Positions 6,451-14,173 of a stretch of DNA of 14,173 nt are shown here, one piece after another. The notes under the pieces were generated by a model, which saw nothing but the letters and a program-made list of their open reading frames with translations, made no database searches and was not told where the DNA came from. Both the position numbers and the translations under genes were made by a program. The first letter of the stretch is position 1. Each line of letters opens with the position of its first letter. Source of the stretch: an uncultured Lentisphaeria bacterium (GTDB taxonomy: Bacteria; Verrucomicrobiota; Lentisphaeria; JABSQK01; CAJWLW01); NCBI GenBank assembly GCA_913042885.1, contig CAJWLW010000099.1:1-14173 (forward strand). Direction: 5' to 3'.

Positions 6451-8676
6451 ATGAATTCCGGAAAACCCAACGACTGGCTCGGGTACGACATCGCCCCCGG
6501 CGAATTGACAACGCCGTTACGACCCGCGATGTGGGGCAATGGCCAACTCGAACTGATGGCCGAGCTTGGCCGACCTTGTGTCCACCAGGTGATCTGTTTC
6601 GGTTTCGGGGCAGACGGCCTGTGCTATGCCCCGTCACCCGGCGGATCGAAAGGAGGCAGTGTCGGTGCAGAGGAGCATCTGGTACCCGCGATTTACGATG
6701 CCGACACTGGCAAAAAGTATTTTCTGAGTGCGGGGGTGCCATTGGCGGAAGGACAGGCCACAGTCACGTTTCGACCGGACCGGCAGACCTGGCGCTACAC
6801 GTTCGACGATATTGTTGTCGAAGTCTCACTCATACTGCCACGGGTGCAGCCGGGGTACCTGTTCAAGGTGCAGATCGAGCCTCAAGTGGCGGGGCAGTCG
6901 CGGAAATGGATAATTTGCCACGAGCTGCGCGGGTTCCACGGCAATTGGTTGCAGGCGACCGAGGCCGAGTATCAGCTTGCCGGCAGCAGGGCATGGTGCA
7001 AGAGCCCAAAGAACGGACATGGCGAAGCCATCGGGGCAACTGCCGATGCGCAGGTGGTGAATCTGGGCTTGGACGCGCAGCTCGCGAATGACATAATGGT
7101 GAAGAGTTTGGTGGAAGGGGCGGGGAATGGTCAGGCTACTCAAGTCTACCTGGCGCGAGCCTTCGGCAACACGCCACAAGAGGCGAAAGAGAATCTTGCG
7201 AAACTGCTCGATTCACCTGAGCAGTTGGAACGGGAGTCCGTAGATTGGTGGAACCAATACCTCAATGAAGTCCCGCACTTGGATACACCGGATGAATCAT
7301 TCTCGAAGAACTTCCTCTGGTCGTGGGCGAACTTCCGGATGAACCGAATTGACCTCCCGCGGGGCAAGGTGCCGGCCGGCCTGTTTTATTCCAATAACGT
7401 GGATCTCAAAGTAAAGCCGATGATTTGTGGCGGCGGCGACCAGGGAGCAGGGGAAGCAATTCAGCTGCTGCACGATGCAAATCCGGCTCACGAACTCCTG
7501 CTGTTTTTGCTCCGTGAGACACGCAAACAAGGCATTCTCAGCCCCGGATTCTGGGGCGACGATGAATTGCCGGGCGGGAAAACACAGTTGCTCGGGTCTT
7601 TTTCCGGACTCGCCTACAAGTATGTACTGACGACCGGTGACCTGAAGTTGTTGCACGAGGATATCGGCGGTATCACGTTTCTGGAGCGGCTGGAGGGAGC
7701 GCTTGAAGCGCAATTGCCTTACCAAGATGAGGAAACCGGACTCTTCTGGACTGGCGACGACGTGACGGCTTGTTACGGCGCCGGTGGCTTGGGTGGCGGT
7801 GAGGGAATGAATAGCATTCGAGGCCAGGGCTCCGAGGTGTTTTTCTGCAACCACAGTTCGGCGATGTACGGTACGTTCCTTGTATTTGCCGACATCGAGG
7901 AACTGGTGGGAAACGACGAGAAAAGCTTGAGATACCGCCGGATGGCGGAGGACGTCCACAAGGCAATTCAAACGCATCTCTGGAATGAGGAGCTCGGGTT
8001 CTTCTGTGATCTGCGCCGGGACGGATCGTTCACCGACTACCAGGGCATAAGCGGCTTCTGGACGGGGCTGGTCGCCAATCAGTTCTACCGTCCCGGCGGC
8101 GCGGCGACACCGGAGCAGGCCGAGAAGCTGGCCGCCTGGTGCAGTCACCCGGATTTCGTCAGCGACTTCGGAATGGTTTCTTTAGCCCGCAGCAATCCAT
8201 ACTACGAGCCCGACAGCTATAAGGGGTTCGCTGGCGGGTTTGATATGCATTGGACGAATCAGGTGCCCGCCGGTCTCTACGCCCACGGATGTTACGAGGA
8301 GGCCGACCGCCAAATGTTTAAGCTCTTCCGCCGTTTGGGGGAAAACGCCGGGTTGGGTCCTCGCTACCGGGGCGAGTGTTACCACGCAGATACCGGCGAG
8401 ATCCTTCCCTGGCGTTTTCCAAACTATCCCTGCATCCTGTCGGCGCTGACCTCAGTCATTGAAGGGGTCTTTGGTCTTCGCTGGACCAAAGATGCCTTGA
8501 CCGTGTACGTCAACTCGCCGTGGCCGTGGGTGAAACTTTCGAATTTGAGAATCCGCAAGTCGCTGCTGGACCTGGAACTGACGGCGGATGGCACGTTGAT
8601 CGCTATTGTTAATGGTACAGAGACGGCGAGAAGTGACGATGGGAAGTTTGTGCTTCCGTGGGAATTGTTTGACTGA
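6451..8676 (+). CDS. Family B copy 1 (B1): six-hairpin (alpha/alpha)6 glycosidase-like protein
   Basis: A 741-residue protein from ATG 6451, homologous along its whole length to the gene at 11813. Residues 1-260 form a beta-rich N-terminal domain containing TPLRPAMWGNGQLEL (21-35). From about 280 the sequence is helix-rich with features of six-hairpin glycosidases: FLWSWANFRMNRIDLP, LAYKYVLTTGDLKLLHEDIGG (387-407), HLWNEELGFFCDL (509-521) and GLYAHGCYEE (608-617). Conserved acids in GPRYRGE (Glu642) and DTGEILPWR (Glu650) are catalytic candidates. Residues about 680-741 form a small C-terminal beta segment. The fold resembles clans holding GH63, GH78, GH94 and GH95, but I cannot assign a family. 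No signal peptide is visible, so action on imported oligosaccharides is inferred. ATG 6451 was chosen because it matches the start of the paralogue. GTG 6418 or ATG 6430 (with AGGTGG) would add 11 or 7 residues encoded by the repeat. Confidence 0.77.
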   Translation: MNSGKPNDWLGYDIAPGELTTPLRPAMWGNGQLELMAELGRPCVHQVICFGFGADGLCYAPSPGGSKGGSVGAEEHLVPAIYDADTGKKYFLSAGVPLAEGQATVTFRPDRQTWRYTFDDIVVEVSLILPRVQPGYLFKVQIEPQVAGQSRKWIICHELRGFHGNWLQATEAEYQLAGSRAWCKSPKNGHGEAIGATADAQVVNLGLDAQLANDIMVKSLVEGAGNGQATQVYLARAFGNTPQEAKENLAKLLDSPEQLERESVDWWNQYLNEVPHLDTPDESFSKNFLWSWANFRMNRIDLPRGKVPAGLFYSNNVDLKVKPMICGGGDQGAGEAIQLLHDANPAHELLLFLLRETRKQGILSPGFWGDDELPGGKTQLLGSFSGLAYKYVLTTGDLKLLHEDIGGITFLERLEGALEAQLPYQDEETGLFWTGDDVTACYGAGGLGGGEGMNSIRGQGSEVFFCNHSSAMYGTFLVFADIEELVGNDEKSLRYRRMAEDVHKAIQTHLWNEELGFFCDLRRDGSFTDYQGISGFWTGLVANQFYRPGGAATPEQAEKLAAWCSHPDFVSDFGMVSLARSNPYYEPDSYKGFAGGFDMHWTNQVPAGLYAHGCYEEADRQMFKLFRRLGENAGLGPRYRGECYHADTGEILPWRFPNYPCILSALTSVIEGVFGLRWTKDALTVYVNSPWPWVKLSNLRIRKSLLDLELTADGTLIAIVNGTETARSDDGKFVLPWELFD

Positions 8677-8765
8677 CTCGATGTCGACAGTTACGCACTG
8701 AGCTCCAACGGTGACCCGGGCGAAGCGCGATAAATTCAAACTTGAGTAACAAGGAGGATCCACCA
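8677..8765 (+). promoter_or_regulatory. Gap before A2 with a strong Shine-Dalgarno at 8751-8757
   Basis: This 89-base gap is one of the longest non-coding stretches. AAGGAGG (8751-8757) lies eight bases before GTG 8766 and decides that start over the in-frame TTG at 8742, which precedes the Shine-Dalgarno. I see no convincing stem-loop terminator and no clear -35/-10 pair, so B1 and A2 may be on one transcript. Confidence 0.7.
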
Positions 8766-11700
8766 GTGACACGGATAGGACGAATTGCTGTTTTCTTGAT
8801 CGTTATCGGGGCTGTGGCTGCCGGCGCAGTCGCGGCTGCTGACCTGCCCAGAGTCATCCAAGCCGTGAGGATCAAGACGGCGCCCGACATCGATGGCAGA
8901 CTGGATGATGCCTGCTGGAAAGAAGCCCGGGAGATTACCGGCTTTCAGCACTACCGCACACCTGATCTGGCGCTGTTGCAGACGTACGGCTATGTCTGCT
9001 ACGACGATACGCACCTGTATGTCGGCATGAAGTGCTTGATCCCGAAGGGTACGAAGCCGGCCGGCGAGATGCTGCCCCACGATGATGGAGCCATCTTCGG
9101 TGCCAAGGACCTCGTTGAGATCATGCTGGATCCGGGGCGTACGCAAAGCGAATACTACCAGCTCGTGATCAACGCCTATGGGGCAACCTTCGACACTAGC
9201 AGGTCCGTTGGCGGAACCGGCTATGACGAAGCCTGGGATGGCGATTGGATAGGAAAGTCTCACATCGACGAAGGCTATTGGTCCGCCGAGCTGGCCGTGC
9301 CCTATCACAATCTCGGCATAACCCCGGAGGTCGGATCAACGTGGGGGATCAACCTGTGCCGGGAAGATGGAGACGGCGAGATTCTTTCCTCGATCGGTGT
9401 GGGCGGCGACTTCAACGTGGCCGAAAAATTCGCGGTTCTCGAGGGTCTTGATGCGGACTTTCGGAAATACTTCTTCGGGATCGATCCGAGCGTTGTGGTT
9501 TACGAACCCACGCCGGAAACGCCCGGGCCGGTGCTCAATATGCGGGTCACGAACATGACCGGCAAGCAGCGAAAGGTGAGAATTGACCTGCACCGTGCCG
9601 CGCAGAACGGGGAAATGACGGTGGAATCCAATGTCTTCACCTTCTCCAAAGAGCAATCGATTCTGCTCCCACTGGAGCCGCTCGAAATCGATCCGCTGGC
9701 AATGGTGAGAGCGGGTCTCAGCTCAACCCGGTTCGAGCCCAGGACAAAAAAGGTCGTGGTGACCGATCCTGAAACCGGCACAATCCTGGCGCTCACCGTT
9801 GTCAGAAAGCAGTTGACCTGGATTTACAAGGCGATGCGGCTGGCAGTGGACGACGCCTGGCCGGAGTTGGTCTCACCGGCAAAGGACGCCGATATTTCCA
9901 TCGCAGTTCACATTGATCTTCCGGAACAGCATCGTGCAAAGGGCACGCTCGCGGTGACCCTCACATCCCGAAGCACTGGTGAAGTCGTGATAACGGAAGC
10001 GTTCCACGCACCGGCCAAGGCAACCGAGATGACGATCCGCAGCGGCCAGCTGCCGTGGGACGCTTACGATGTGCGGGCGGCGTTCGCGGATGACAATGGC
10101 CGCGAGATGGCTGTGTCGAAGGCCCTCGCCGTCGTGCTGCCCACCGGCAAACAGCGCATCCGTCGACTCAATAATGTGACCTGCGACCTGGGGAGTCCCA
10201 ACCAGCCTGGGCCTGGTGATCAGTCTGAAATCGAGTTCATGAATCCCCGAGACGGCTGGTGCCTGTTCCGGATTTCCGGTGATGCGGGCGTCAAGCTCGA
10301 TGCCGAGGAACAACCGCTGGCCGTATCGAAGGCGGGCGAGAAACCAGCGGAGATCATGCGACACCTCCCAGCGGGCCGGCATTCACTTCGCATTGACGGC
10401 GTTCCCGAAGCATTCGTTGTCCGTTCGATACCCGAACTGTTCAGTCATGAATTGCTCGGCGCTCCAATCGATCAACTGAACATGCCGGCCTATGATTTTA
10501 TTGAACAATATGTCATTCCCCATCTCAACACATTCGCGATCGGCGGGGATCACGTGACGCATCCGCTCGTCCGGAAATGGCAGCCAAGCGGCCGGCGATT
10601 TTTCCCTGGCACGCTTCTCCCGCACTTCCGGGCCACGAAGCCGTTGACCGTCGAGGATTTGGTGAAGTTCATATCCGGCACGTCTGGATTCGTCAGCCCG
10701 CTTTGCAGCGGCATCATTGGCGACGAGTTTATGAACTCCGAGCCGGTTGACATCATCTATGCGGACGCTATGCGAAGAATCACCGCAGTCCCCGAGTTCA
10801 AGGACAAGCAGTTTTACGGGTATGCAAGCCATCTCTACGGCGGTCCGGAGGGCAGAGAACTGGTGCAGACCTTCGTTGACACAGGTTCGACAATCGCCTG
10901 GAAGCGCTACTTGATCACGCAGCCCGACGAGCCCGCGGCCCGGAAATTTCTCCACGAGGAACTCGTGCTGAAAGCACGCCAGTATCGCGAGCTCTGTCCG
11001 GGGTCGTTGGAGCAAATCACCGTCTGCTTCGGATACTTCTCGGCGCCCGCTAGAGCTATGATGCAAGCGCGGCCATGGGTGGACTACAAGAGTTACCTGG
11101 ATATGCAGGTCAACATTGTCGCCAACGATCCAGCGTTTCTAGGGACCAAAGGGTTGATGTCATACCATTCCAGCTACGCCGACGAGGAAATCATCCGCTG
11201 GATGCCGCTACTCTTTCGCCATTATGGCATTGAAGGCAAGACCGAGCGATTCACCAATGCCCCCTACGAATCACCTCATTTGATGAACGGCGATTTCGTT
11301 GATGCAATGAACGGCTGGTCGGTGGAACCGGCGGAAAAGGACAGCATCCGGGCTGTCGTCCGTCTGGGCTTCGGCGCCCTTCAGGAACGCGTCGCCGGTA
11401 CCGGTGACACCGCCCTCCTGATGGTCAGAAGTGCGGAACAACCGAACGTCGTGACCCAGGAAATAAAGAACCTGCAGCCAGGCAGCCTGTACGCCTTTCG
11501 CATGTTCTCGGGCGACTTCAAAGACATGTCCCGGGAGGAAAAGCATGCAGTCAACATCGGGCTGGACAACGTGACCATGATTCCCGATGGATCTTACACG
11601 CCGGTTCTCCGCTACCAATTTGGCGTGAGTCCGCTCTCAGAAAAAACCAACTTCTGGATGAACTATTATTCCCTTGTGTTTCGGGCAAAGGATACCACGG

Positions 11701-11813
11701 CGAAGCTGACTATTTCGGACTGGGCAAATGAGAAGGAGCCGGGCGGCCCGATCGGGCAGCAGCTCATGTTTAATTTTGTCCAGGTGCAGCCGTATTATCC
11801 GATGGACGAATAA
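8766..11813 (+). CDS. Family A copy 2 (A2): secreted glycosidase-like protein with N-terminal CBM9-like domain
   Basis: A 1015-residue protein from GTG 8766. Residues 1-26 are a clear signal peptide: Arg3/Arg6, a hydrophobic core, and cleavage near AVAAA/DLP. Residues about 30-240 look like a CBM9-type domain, with the typical opening IDGRLDDACWKEA (42-54), DDTHLYVGMKC (80-90), AKDLVEIMLDP (113-123) and YWSAELAVPY (171-180). Residues about 245-365 are a further beta domain. From about 366 onward the protein aligns with A1: beta-sandwiches to about 555, then a TIM-barrel-like domain to about 830 with GIIGDEF (649-655), AWKRYLI, YRELCPG, VDYKSYLDMQ and YHSSYADEE. A C-terminal sandwich starts at LMNGDFVDAMNGW (839-851). 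Asp653/Glu654 align with Asp344/Glu345 of A1 and are catalytic candidates. It probably binds and cleaves an extracellular or periplasmic glycan; family and substrate are unknown. The stop overlaps the B2 start by one base. Confidence 0.77.
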   Translation: MTRIGRIAVFLIVIGAVAAGAVAAADLPRVIQAVRIKTAPDIDGRLDDACWKEAREITGFQHYRTPDLALLQTYGYVCYDDTHLYVGMKCLIPKGTKPAGEMLPHDDGAIFGAKDLVEIMLDPGRTQSEYYQLVINAYGATFDTSRSVGGTGYDEAWDGDWIGKSHIDEGYWSAELAVPYHNLGITPEVGSTWGINLCREDGDGEILSSIGVGGDFNVAEKFAVLEGLDADFRKYFFGIDPSVVVYEPTPETPGPVLNMRVTNMTGKQRKVRIDLHRAAQNGEMTVESNVFTFSKEQSILLPLEPLEIDPLAMVRAGLSSTRFEPRTKKVVVTDPETGTILALTVVRKQLTWIYKAMRLAVDDAWPELVSPAKDADISIAVHIDLPEQHRAKGTLAVTLTSRSTGEVVITEAFHAPAKATEMTIRSGQLPWDAYDVRAAFADDNGREMAVSKALAVVLPTGKQRIRRLNNVTCDLGSPNQPGPGDQSEIEFMNPRDGWCLFRISGDAGVKLDAEEQPLAVSKAGEKPAEIMRHLPAGRHSLRIDGVPEAFVVRSIPELFSHELLGAPIDQLNMPAYDFIEQYVIPHLNTFAIGGDHVTHPLVRKWQPSGRRFFPGTLLPHFRATKPLTVEDLVKFISGTSGFVSPLCSGIIGDEFMNSEPVDIIYADAMRRITAVPEFKDKQFYGYASHLYGGPEGRELVQTFVDTGSTIAWKRYLITQPDEPAARKFLHEELVLKARQYRELCPGSLEQITVCFGYFSAPARAMMQARPWVDYKSYLDMQVNIVANDPAFLGTKGLMSYHSSYADEEIIRWMPLLFRHYGIEGKTERFTNAPYESPHLMNGDFVDAMNGWSVEPAEKDSIRAVVRLGFGALQERVAGTGDTALLMVRSAEQPNVVTQEIKNLQPGSLYAFRMFSGDFKDMSREEKHAVNIGLDNVTMIPDGSYTPVLRYQFGVSPLSEKTNFWMNYYSLVFRAKDTTAKLTISDWANEKEPGGPIGQQLMFNFVQVQPYYPMDE

Positions 11814-11815
11814 TG
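11811..11815 (+). promoter_or_regulatory. TAATG stop-start overlap coupling A2 and B2
   Basis: The TAA of A2 (11811-11813) shares its last A with the ATG of B2 (11813-11815). There is no strong Shine-Dalgarno before B2, so termination-reinitiation is the likely way B2 is translated. This ties the dose of B2 to A2. Confidence 0.75.
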
Positions 11816-14050
11816 GACAAAGCAAACCGAACCAACGACGGCCTCTCTTACAGCATCGTCCCCAATGAACTGACAACACCGCTGCTGCCGGCGATGTGGG
11901 GCAACGGGCAACTCGAGCTTTTCGCCAACCTCGATCGCCCCTGTGTGAGTGAAGTGGTCTGTTTCGGTTTCGGCACGGACGCTCTTTGGTACGGGCCGGG
12001 ACTGGACCCACGGGCCAGGGTTAGAGGCGGCGAGCAGCATCTGCTGCCGGCGGTGTACGACGCCGATACCGGCAGGAAATACTTGCTGTATGCAAGGGAA
12101 TCATCGGGCGCACGGTCTTCGATCGTGACCTTCAAGCCGGACCGACAGATCTGGCGTTACGAGTTTGACGACCTGACCATTGATATCTCGCTGCTGCTTC
12201 CCCGCGTGCGCCCCGGGTACCTGCTCAAGCTCGAGCTGATCCCCGGCGACAATAATACGTCCCGTCGCTGGTTTGTTTACCATGAGCTGCGGGCATTCCA
12301 GGGGAATCTGATGCAAGCGACCGAGGCCGACTACGAGCTCGCGAGCGGCACGGTGTGGTGGAAAAGCCACAAAAGCGGACACCCGGAAGCCATCGGTTCG
12401 TCGTGCGACGCTGAGGCGATTAATCTTGGTCAGGATGGACCGTGGGCCACCAACATAATGGCACAGGTCGTTGTCGAGCGGGATGGTCAGGGGGAGCCGG
12501 ACATTGTGTATTTCGCCAGAGCGTTCGGCGATACACTACAATGTGCCAGGGACGGGCTTGCTGAAATGCTGGCAACACCGGAAAAGCTGGAGGCCGAAAC
12601 GGAAGCGTGGTGGAAGCAGTACCTCGACGAAGTGCCGTGCCTGGACGCGCCGGATGAAACATTCTGCGAAACCTTTCTCTGGTCCTGGGCCAACTTTCGG
12701 ATGAACCGCATTGATGTCCCGATCGGCAAGTGCCCGGCGGGAATCTGCCCTTCCAACAATGTTTCCTTGAAGCTCGGCCCCGTTGCCAGCGGCGACAACC
12801 AATTGCAGGAAGCACTTCAATTGTGGCACGACCCGCTGCCGGCCCGCGACATGATGCTGTATTGGCTGCGTGAGACACGCAAATCCGGCCTTATCAGCCC
12901 GGGTCTTCGGCATGGCGTCGACAGCCCGGGCAATTATGTCAGCGATACGGCCTGGTTTTGCGGCCTTCTGCACAAATACCTGTTGGCCACTGGCGATCTG
13001 GCTTTGCTCGACGAGGATGTCGGCGGAAAGAGCGTCTTGCAGCGGTTGGAGGAATCTGTTGAAGCGCAACTGTCGTTTTGCGATAAGCAAACCGGGTTAA
13101 TCCCACATGCGGCCGAGCACAGCCGGTTCGAAGGTGAGACGCCAACTGGTAAACCCAGCGGCCTGGGGGCGCTTTCAGAAGCGCAGACCCGTTTTCGCGG
13201 CGGCGCCGGCGCTTTTTACAGCGACACAAGTGCGACGGTATACGGCGGATTGCTTGCCCTCGCGGAGATCGAAGGGTTGGCGCAGAACAGCGAGCACAGT
13301 GACCGCTATCGTCAGTTTGCCGAGGTGCTGCACGCGGCGATTCAAAAACACCTTTGGAACGAGGACATTGGGTTCTTCTGTGACCTTCGGCCGGATGGTT
13401 CCTGCAGCGATTACGTGGGCAAGGATGGCTTCATAACGGGACTTTTTGCCAATCCTGTCCATCGTCCGGGTGGCGTTGCCACCAAAGCGCAGGCTGAAAA
13501 GCTGGCGGAATGGTGCAATCATCCCGACTTTGTCAGCGAGTTTGGGGTGCTCTCCCTGGCGCGCAGCAGTCCTTATTTCGACCCGATGAATTGGAAAGGG
13601 CGTAACAGCGGCTTCAACTTCTACCCGACCAATCAGCTCCCGGCCGGTCTTTACGCCCATGGCTGTTATGAAGAAGGCCACCGCCAATTGTTCAAGCAGT
13701 TCCGGCGACATGGAGAGAACGGCGGTTTGGGTCCCCGTTATCGCGGTGAATCCAATGACGGCGACACCGGCGAAATCCTGCCCTGGCGCTTCAACAACTA
13801 CCCGAGCAACCTGCATGCGCTGACTTCGGTGATTGAAGGCGTTTTCGGCATCCGCCTGACCAACACCGCGTTGACGGTGCACGTCAACTCCCCGTGGCCG
13901 TGGGTGAAGCTCTCGAACCTGAGGATCCGGAATTCGCTGCTGGATCTGGAATTGACCGGGGATGGGAATCTGATCGCTACTATTAATAGTAGCGAGGCGG
14001 CGAGAAGTGCCGATGGGAAAATCGAACTTCCTTGGGAACTATTTGCCTGA
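11813..14050 (+). CDS. Family B copy 2 (B2): six-hairpin (alpha/alpha)6 glycosidase-like protein
   Basis: A 745-residue paralogue of B1, collinear from TTPLLPAMWGNGQLEL (21-36) to the last residues ELPWELFA. Shared six-hairpin features are FLWSWANFRMNRIDVP (288-303), LLHKYLLATGDLALLDEDVGG (385-405), HLWNEDIGFFCDL (513-525) and AGLYAHGCYEE (611-621). GPRYRGE (Glu646) and DTGEILPWR (Glu654) also match. The two copies differ most at B2 430-470, where B1 has a glycine-rich loop and B2 a longer polar one; this is likely a substrate-facing loop. Near the 3' end the DNA is still about 81% identical to B1 (hand count, 131 of 162 bases), with many synonymous changes, so both copies look to be under purifying selection. 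No signal peptide is visible, so it is presumably cytoplasmic. The start is fixed by the TAATG overlap with A2, and its pairing with exported A2 suggests linked roles. Confidence 0.78.
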   Translation: MDKANRTNDGLSYSIVPNELTTPLLPAMWGNGQLELFANLDRPCVSEVVCFGFGTDALWYGPGLDPRARVRGGEQHLLPAVYDADTGRKYLLYARESSGARSSIVTFKPDRQIWRYEFDDLTIDISLLLPRVRPGYLLKLELIPGDNNTSRRWFVYHELRAFQGNLMQATEADYELASGTVWWKSHKSGHPEAIGSSCDAEAINLGQDGPWATNIMAQVVVERDGQGEPDIVYFARAFGDTLQCARDGLAEMLATPEKLEAETEAWWKQYLDEVPCLDAPDETFCETFLWSWANFRMNRIDVPIGKCPAGICPSNNVSLKLGPVASGDNQLQEALQLWHDPLPARDMMLYWLRETRKSGLISPGLRHGVDSPGNYVSDTAWFCGLLHKYLLATGDLALLDEDVGGKSVLQRLEESVEAQLSFCDKQTGLIPHAAEHSRFEGETPTGKPSGLGALSEAQTRFRGGAGAFYSDTSATVYGGLLALAEIEGLAQNSEHSDRYRQFAEVLHAAIQKHLWNEDIGFFCDLRPDGSCSDYVGKDGFITGLFANPVHRPGGVATKAQAEKLAEWCNHPDFVSEFGVLSLARSSPYFDPMNWKGRNSGFNFYPTNQLPAGLYAHGCYEEGHRQLFKQFRRHGENGGLGPRYRGESNDGDTGEILPWRFNNYPSNLHALTSVIEGVFGIRLTNTALTVHVNSPWPWVKLSNLRIRNSLLDLELTGDGNLIATINSSEAARSADGKIELPWELFA

Positions 14051-14068
14051 CCGCCAAAAGAGCAAATC

Positions 14069-14173
14069 ATGACACCCGCCTTTGAACTGTCCGCGGTCTT
14101 CGTGCACGGCCAGGACGGATGCCACAAGTATCGCCTCCCCGCGCTTTGTTGCACCGTAGGAGGAACACTTCTC
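14069..14173 (+). CDS. Sialidase/BNR-repeat-like protein, N-terminal fragment (3' truncated by window edge)
   Basis: An ORF opens at ATG 14069, 18 nt after the B2 stop, and stays open for 35 codons to the window end. The translation contains VHGQDGCHKYRLPAL (12-26) followed by a GGTLL segment. This matches the start of exo-alpha-sialidase (GH33-like) propellers, where a (F/Y)R(I/L)P motif carries the first arginine of the carboxylate-binding triad, followed by a strand ending in GTLLA. Arg22 would be that arginine. No signal peptide is present at this start, so a cytoplasmic location is suggested. The ribosome site is weak (AGAG at 14059-14062, 6 nt upstream). The Asp boxes and other catalytic residues are outside the window. 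Many planctomycete-type proteins with this fold are not true sialidases, so substrate is uncertain. Confidence 0.7.
   Translation, partial: MTPAFELSAVFVHGQDGCHKYRLPALCCTVGGTLL

Noticed and set aside
5000..6742. A 580-codon open frame on the minus strand across the propeller gene
   Set aside because: It mirrors a GC-rich, well-supported plus-strand gene, has no recognisable motif, and runs across the propeller-B1 gap. Codon bias of the sense gene explains it.
8677..8765. Rho-independent terminator or promoter in the gap before A2
   Set aside because: No stem-loop followed by a T-run and no convincing -35/-10 pair could be found by eye.

Overview
The window is a dense, single-strand (+) carbohydrate-utilisation locus from a GC-rich bacterium. 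Shine-Dalgarno sequences of the AAGGAGG type, ATG/GTG starts and overlapping stop-start codons mark it as bacterial. The gene mix (PhyH-type dioxygenase, Gfo/Idh/MocA oxidoreductase, several large uncharacterised glycosidase-like proteins, a CBM9-like domain, a sialidase-fold protein) is what I associate with the PVC group and relatives (Planctomycetota, Lentisphaerota, Verrucomicrobiota, Hydrogenedentota). That placement is inference from content only. No transposase, integrase, tRNA, rRNA, CRISPR array, regulator or transporter was seen.

Layout. 1-369: 3' end of a PhyH-like dioxygenase. 400-1422: Gfo/Idh/MocA oxidoreductase. 1464-1640: a 58-codon ORF holding only the C-terminal tail of the large 'family A' proteins that follow. 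1641-3800: family A copy 1 (A1), exported, possibly a lipoprotein. 3797-4873: UxuA-like D-mannonate dehydratase. 4878-4920: C-rich 8-nt tandem repeat. 4925-6397: cytoplasmic beta-propeller protein resembling the GH32/43/68 fold group. 6414-6437: second 8-nt repeat, G-rich. 6451-8676: family B copy 1 (B1), six-hairpin (alpha/alpha)6 glycosidase-like. 8766-11813: family A copy 2 (A2), with a signal peptide and an added CBM9-like domain. 11813-14050: family B copy 2 (B2). 14069-14173: start of a sialidase/BNR-type protein that runs off the window.

Working model (inference). Exported A proteins bind and attack a glycan outside the cytoplasm or in the periplasm. B proteins and the propeller protein, which lack visible signal peptides, act on imported oligosaccharides. 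The oxidoreductase and the mannonate dehydratase process released sugar or uronate units toward 2-keto-3-deoxygluconate. The sialidase-fold protein adds another glycan-trimming activity. The genes are joined by very short gaps or overlaps (4-nt GTGA at 3797, 1-nt TAATG at 11813, TAAATG at 1638-1643), so most are probably co-transcribed and several translationally coupled.

The most unusual point is the repeated pairing of two protein families that I cannot assign to a known CAZy family (A, exported; B, cytoplasmic). There are two full copies of each plus a relic third A tail, which suggests a locus built by module duplication.
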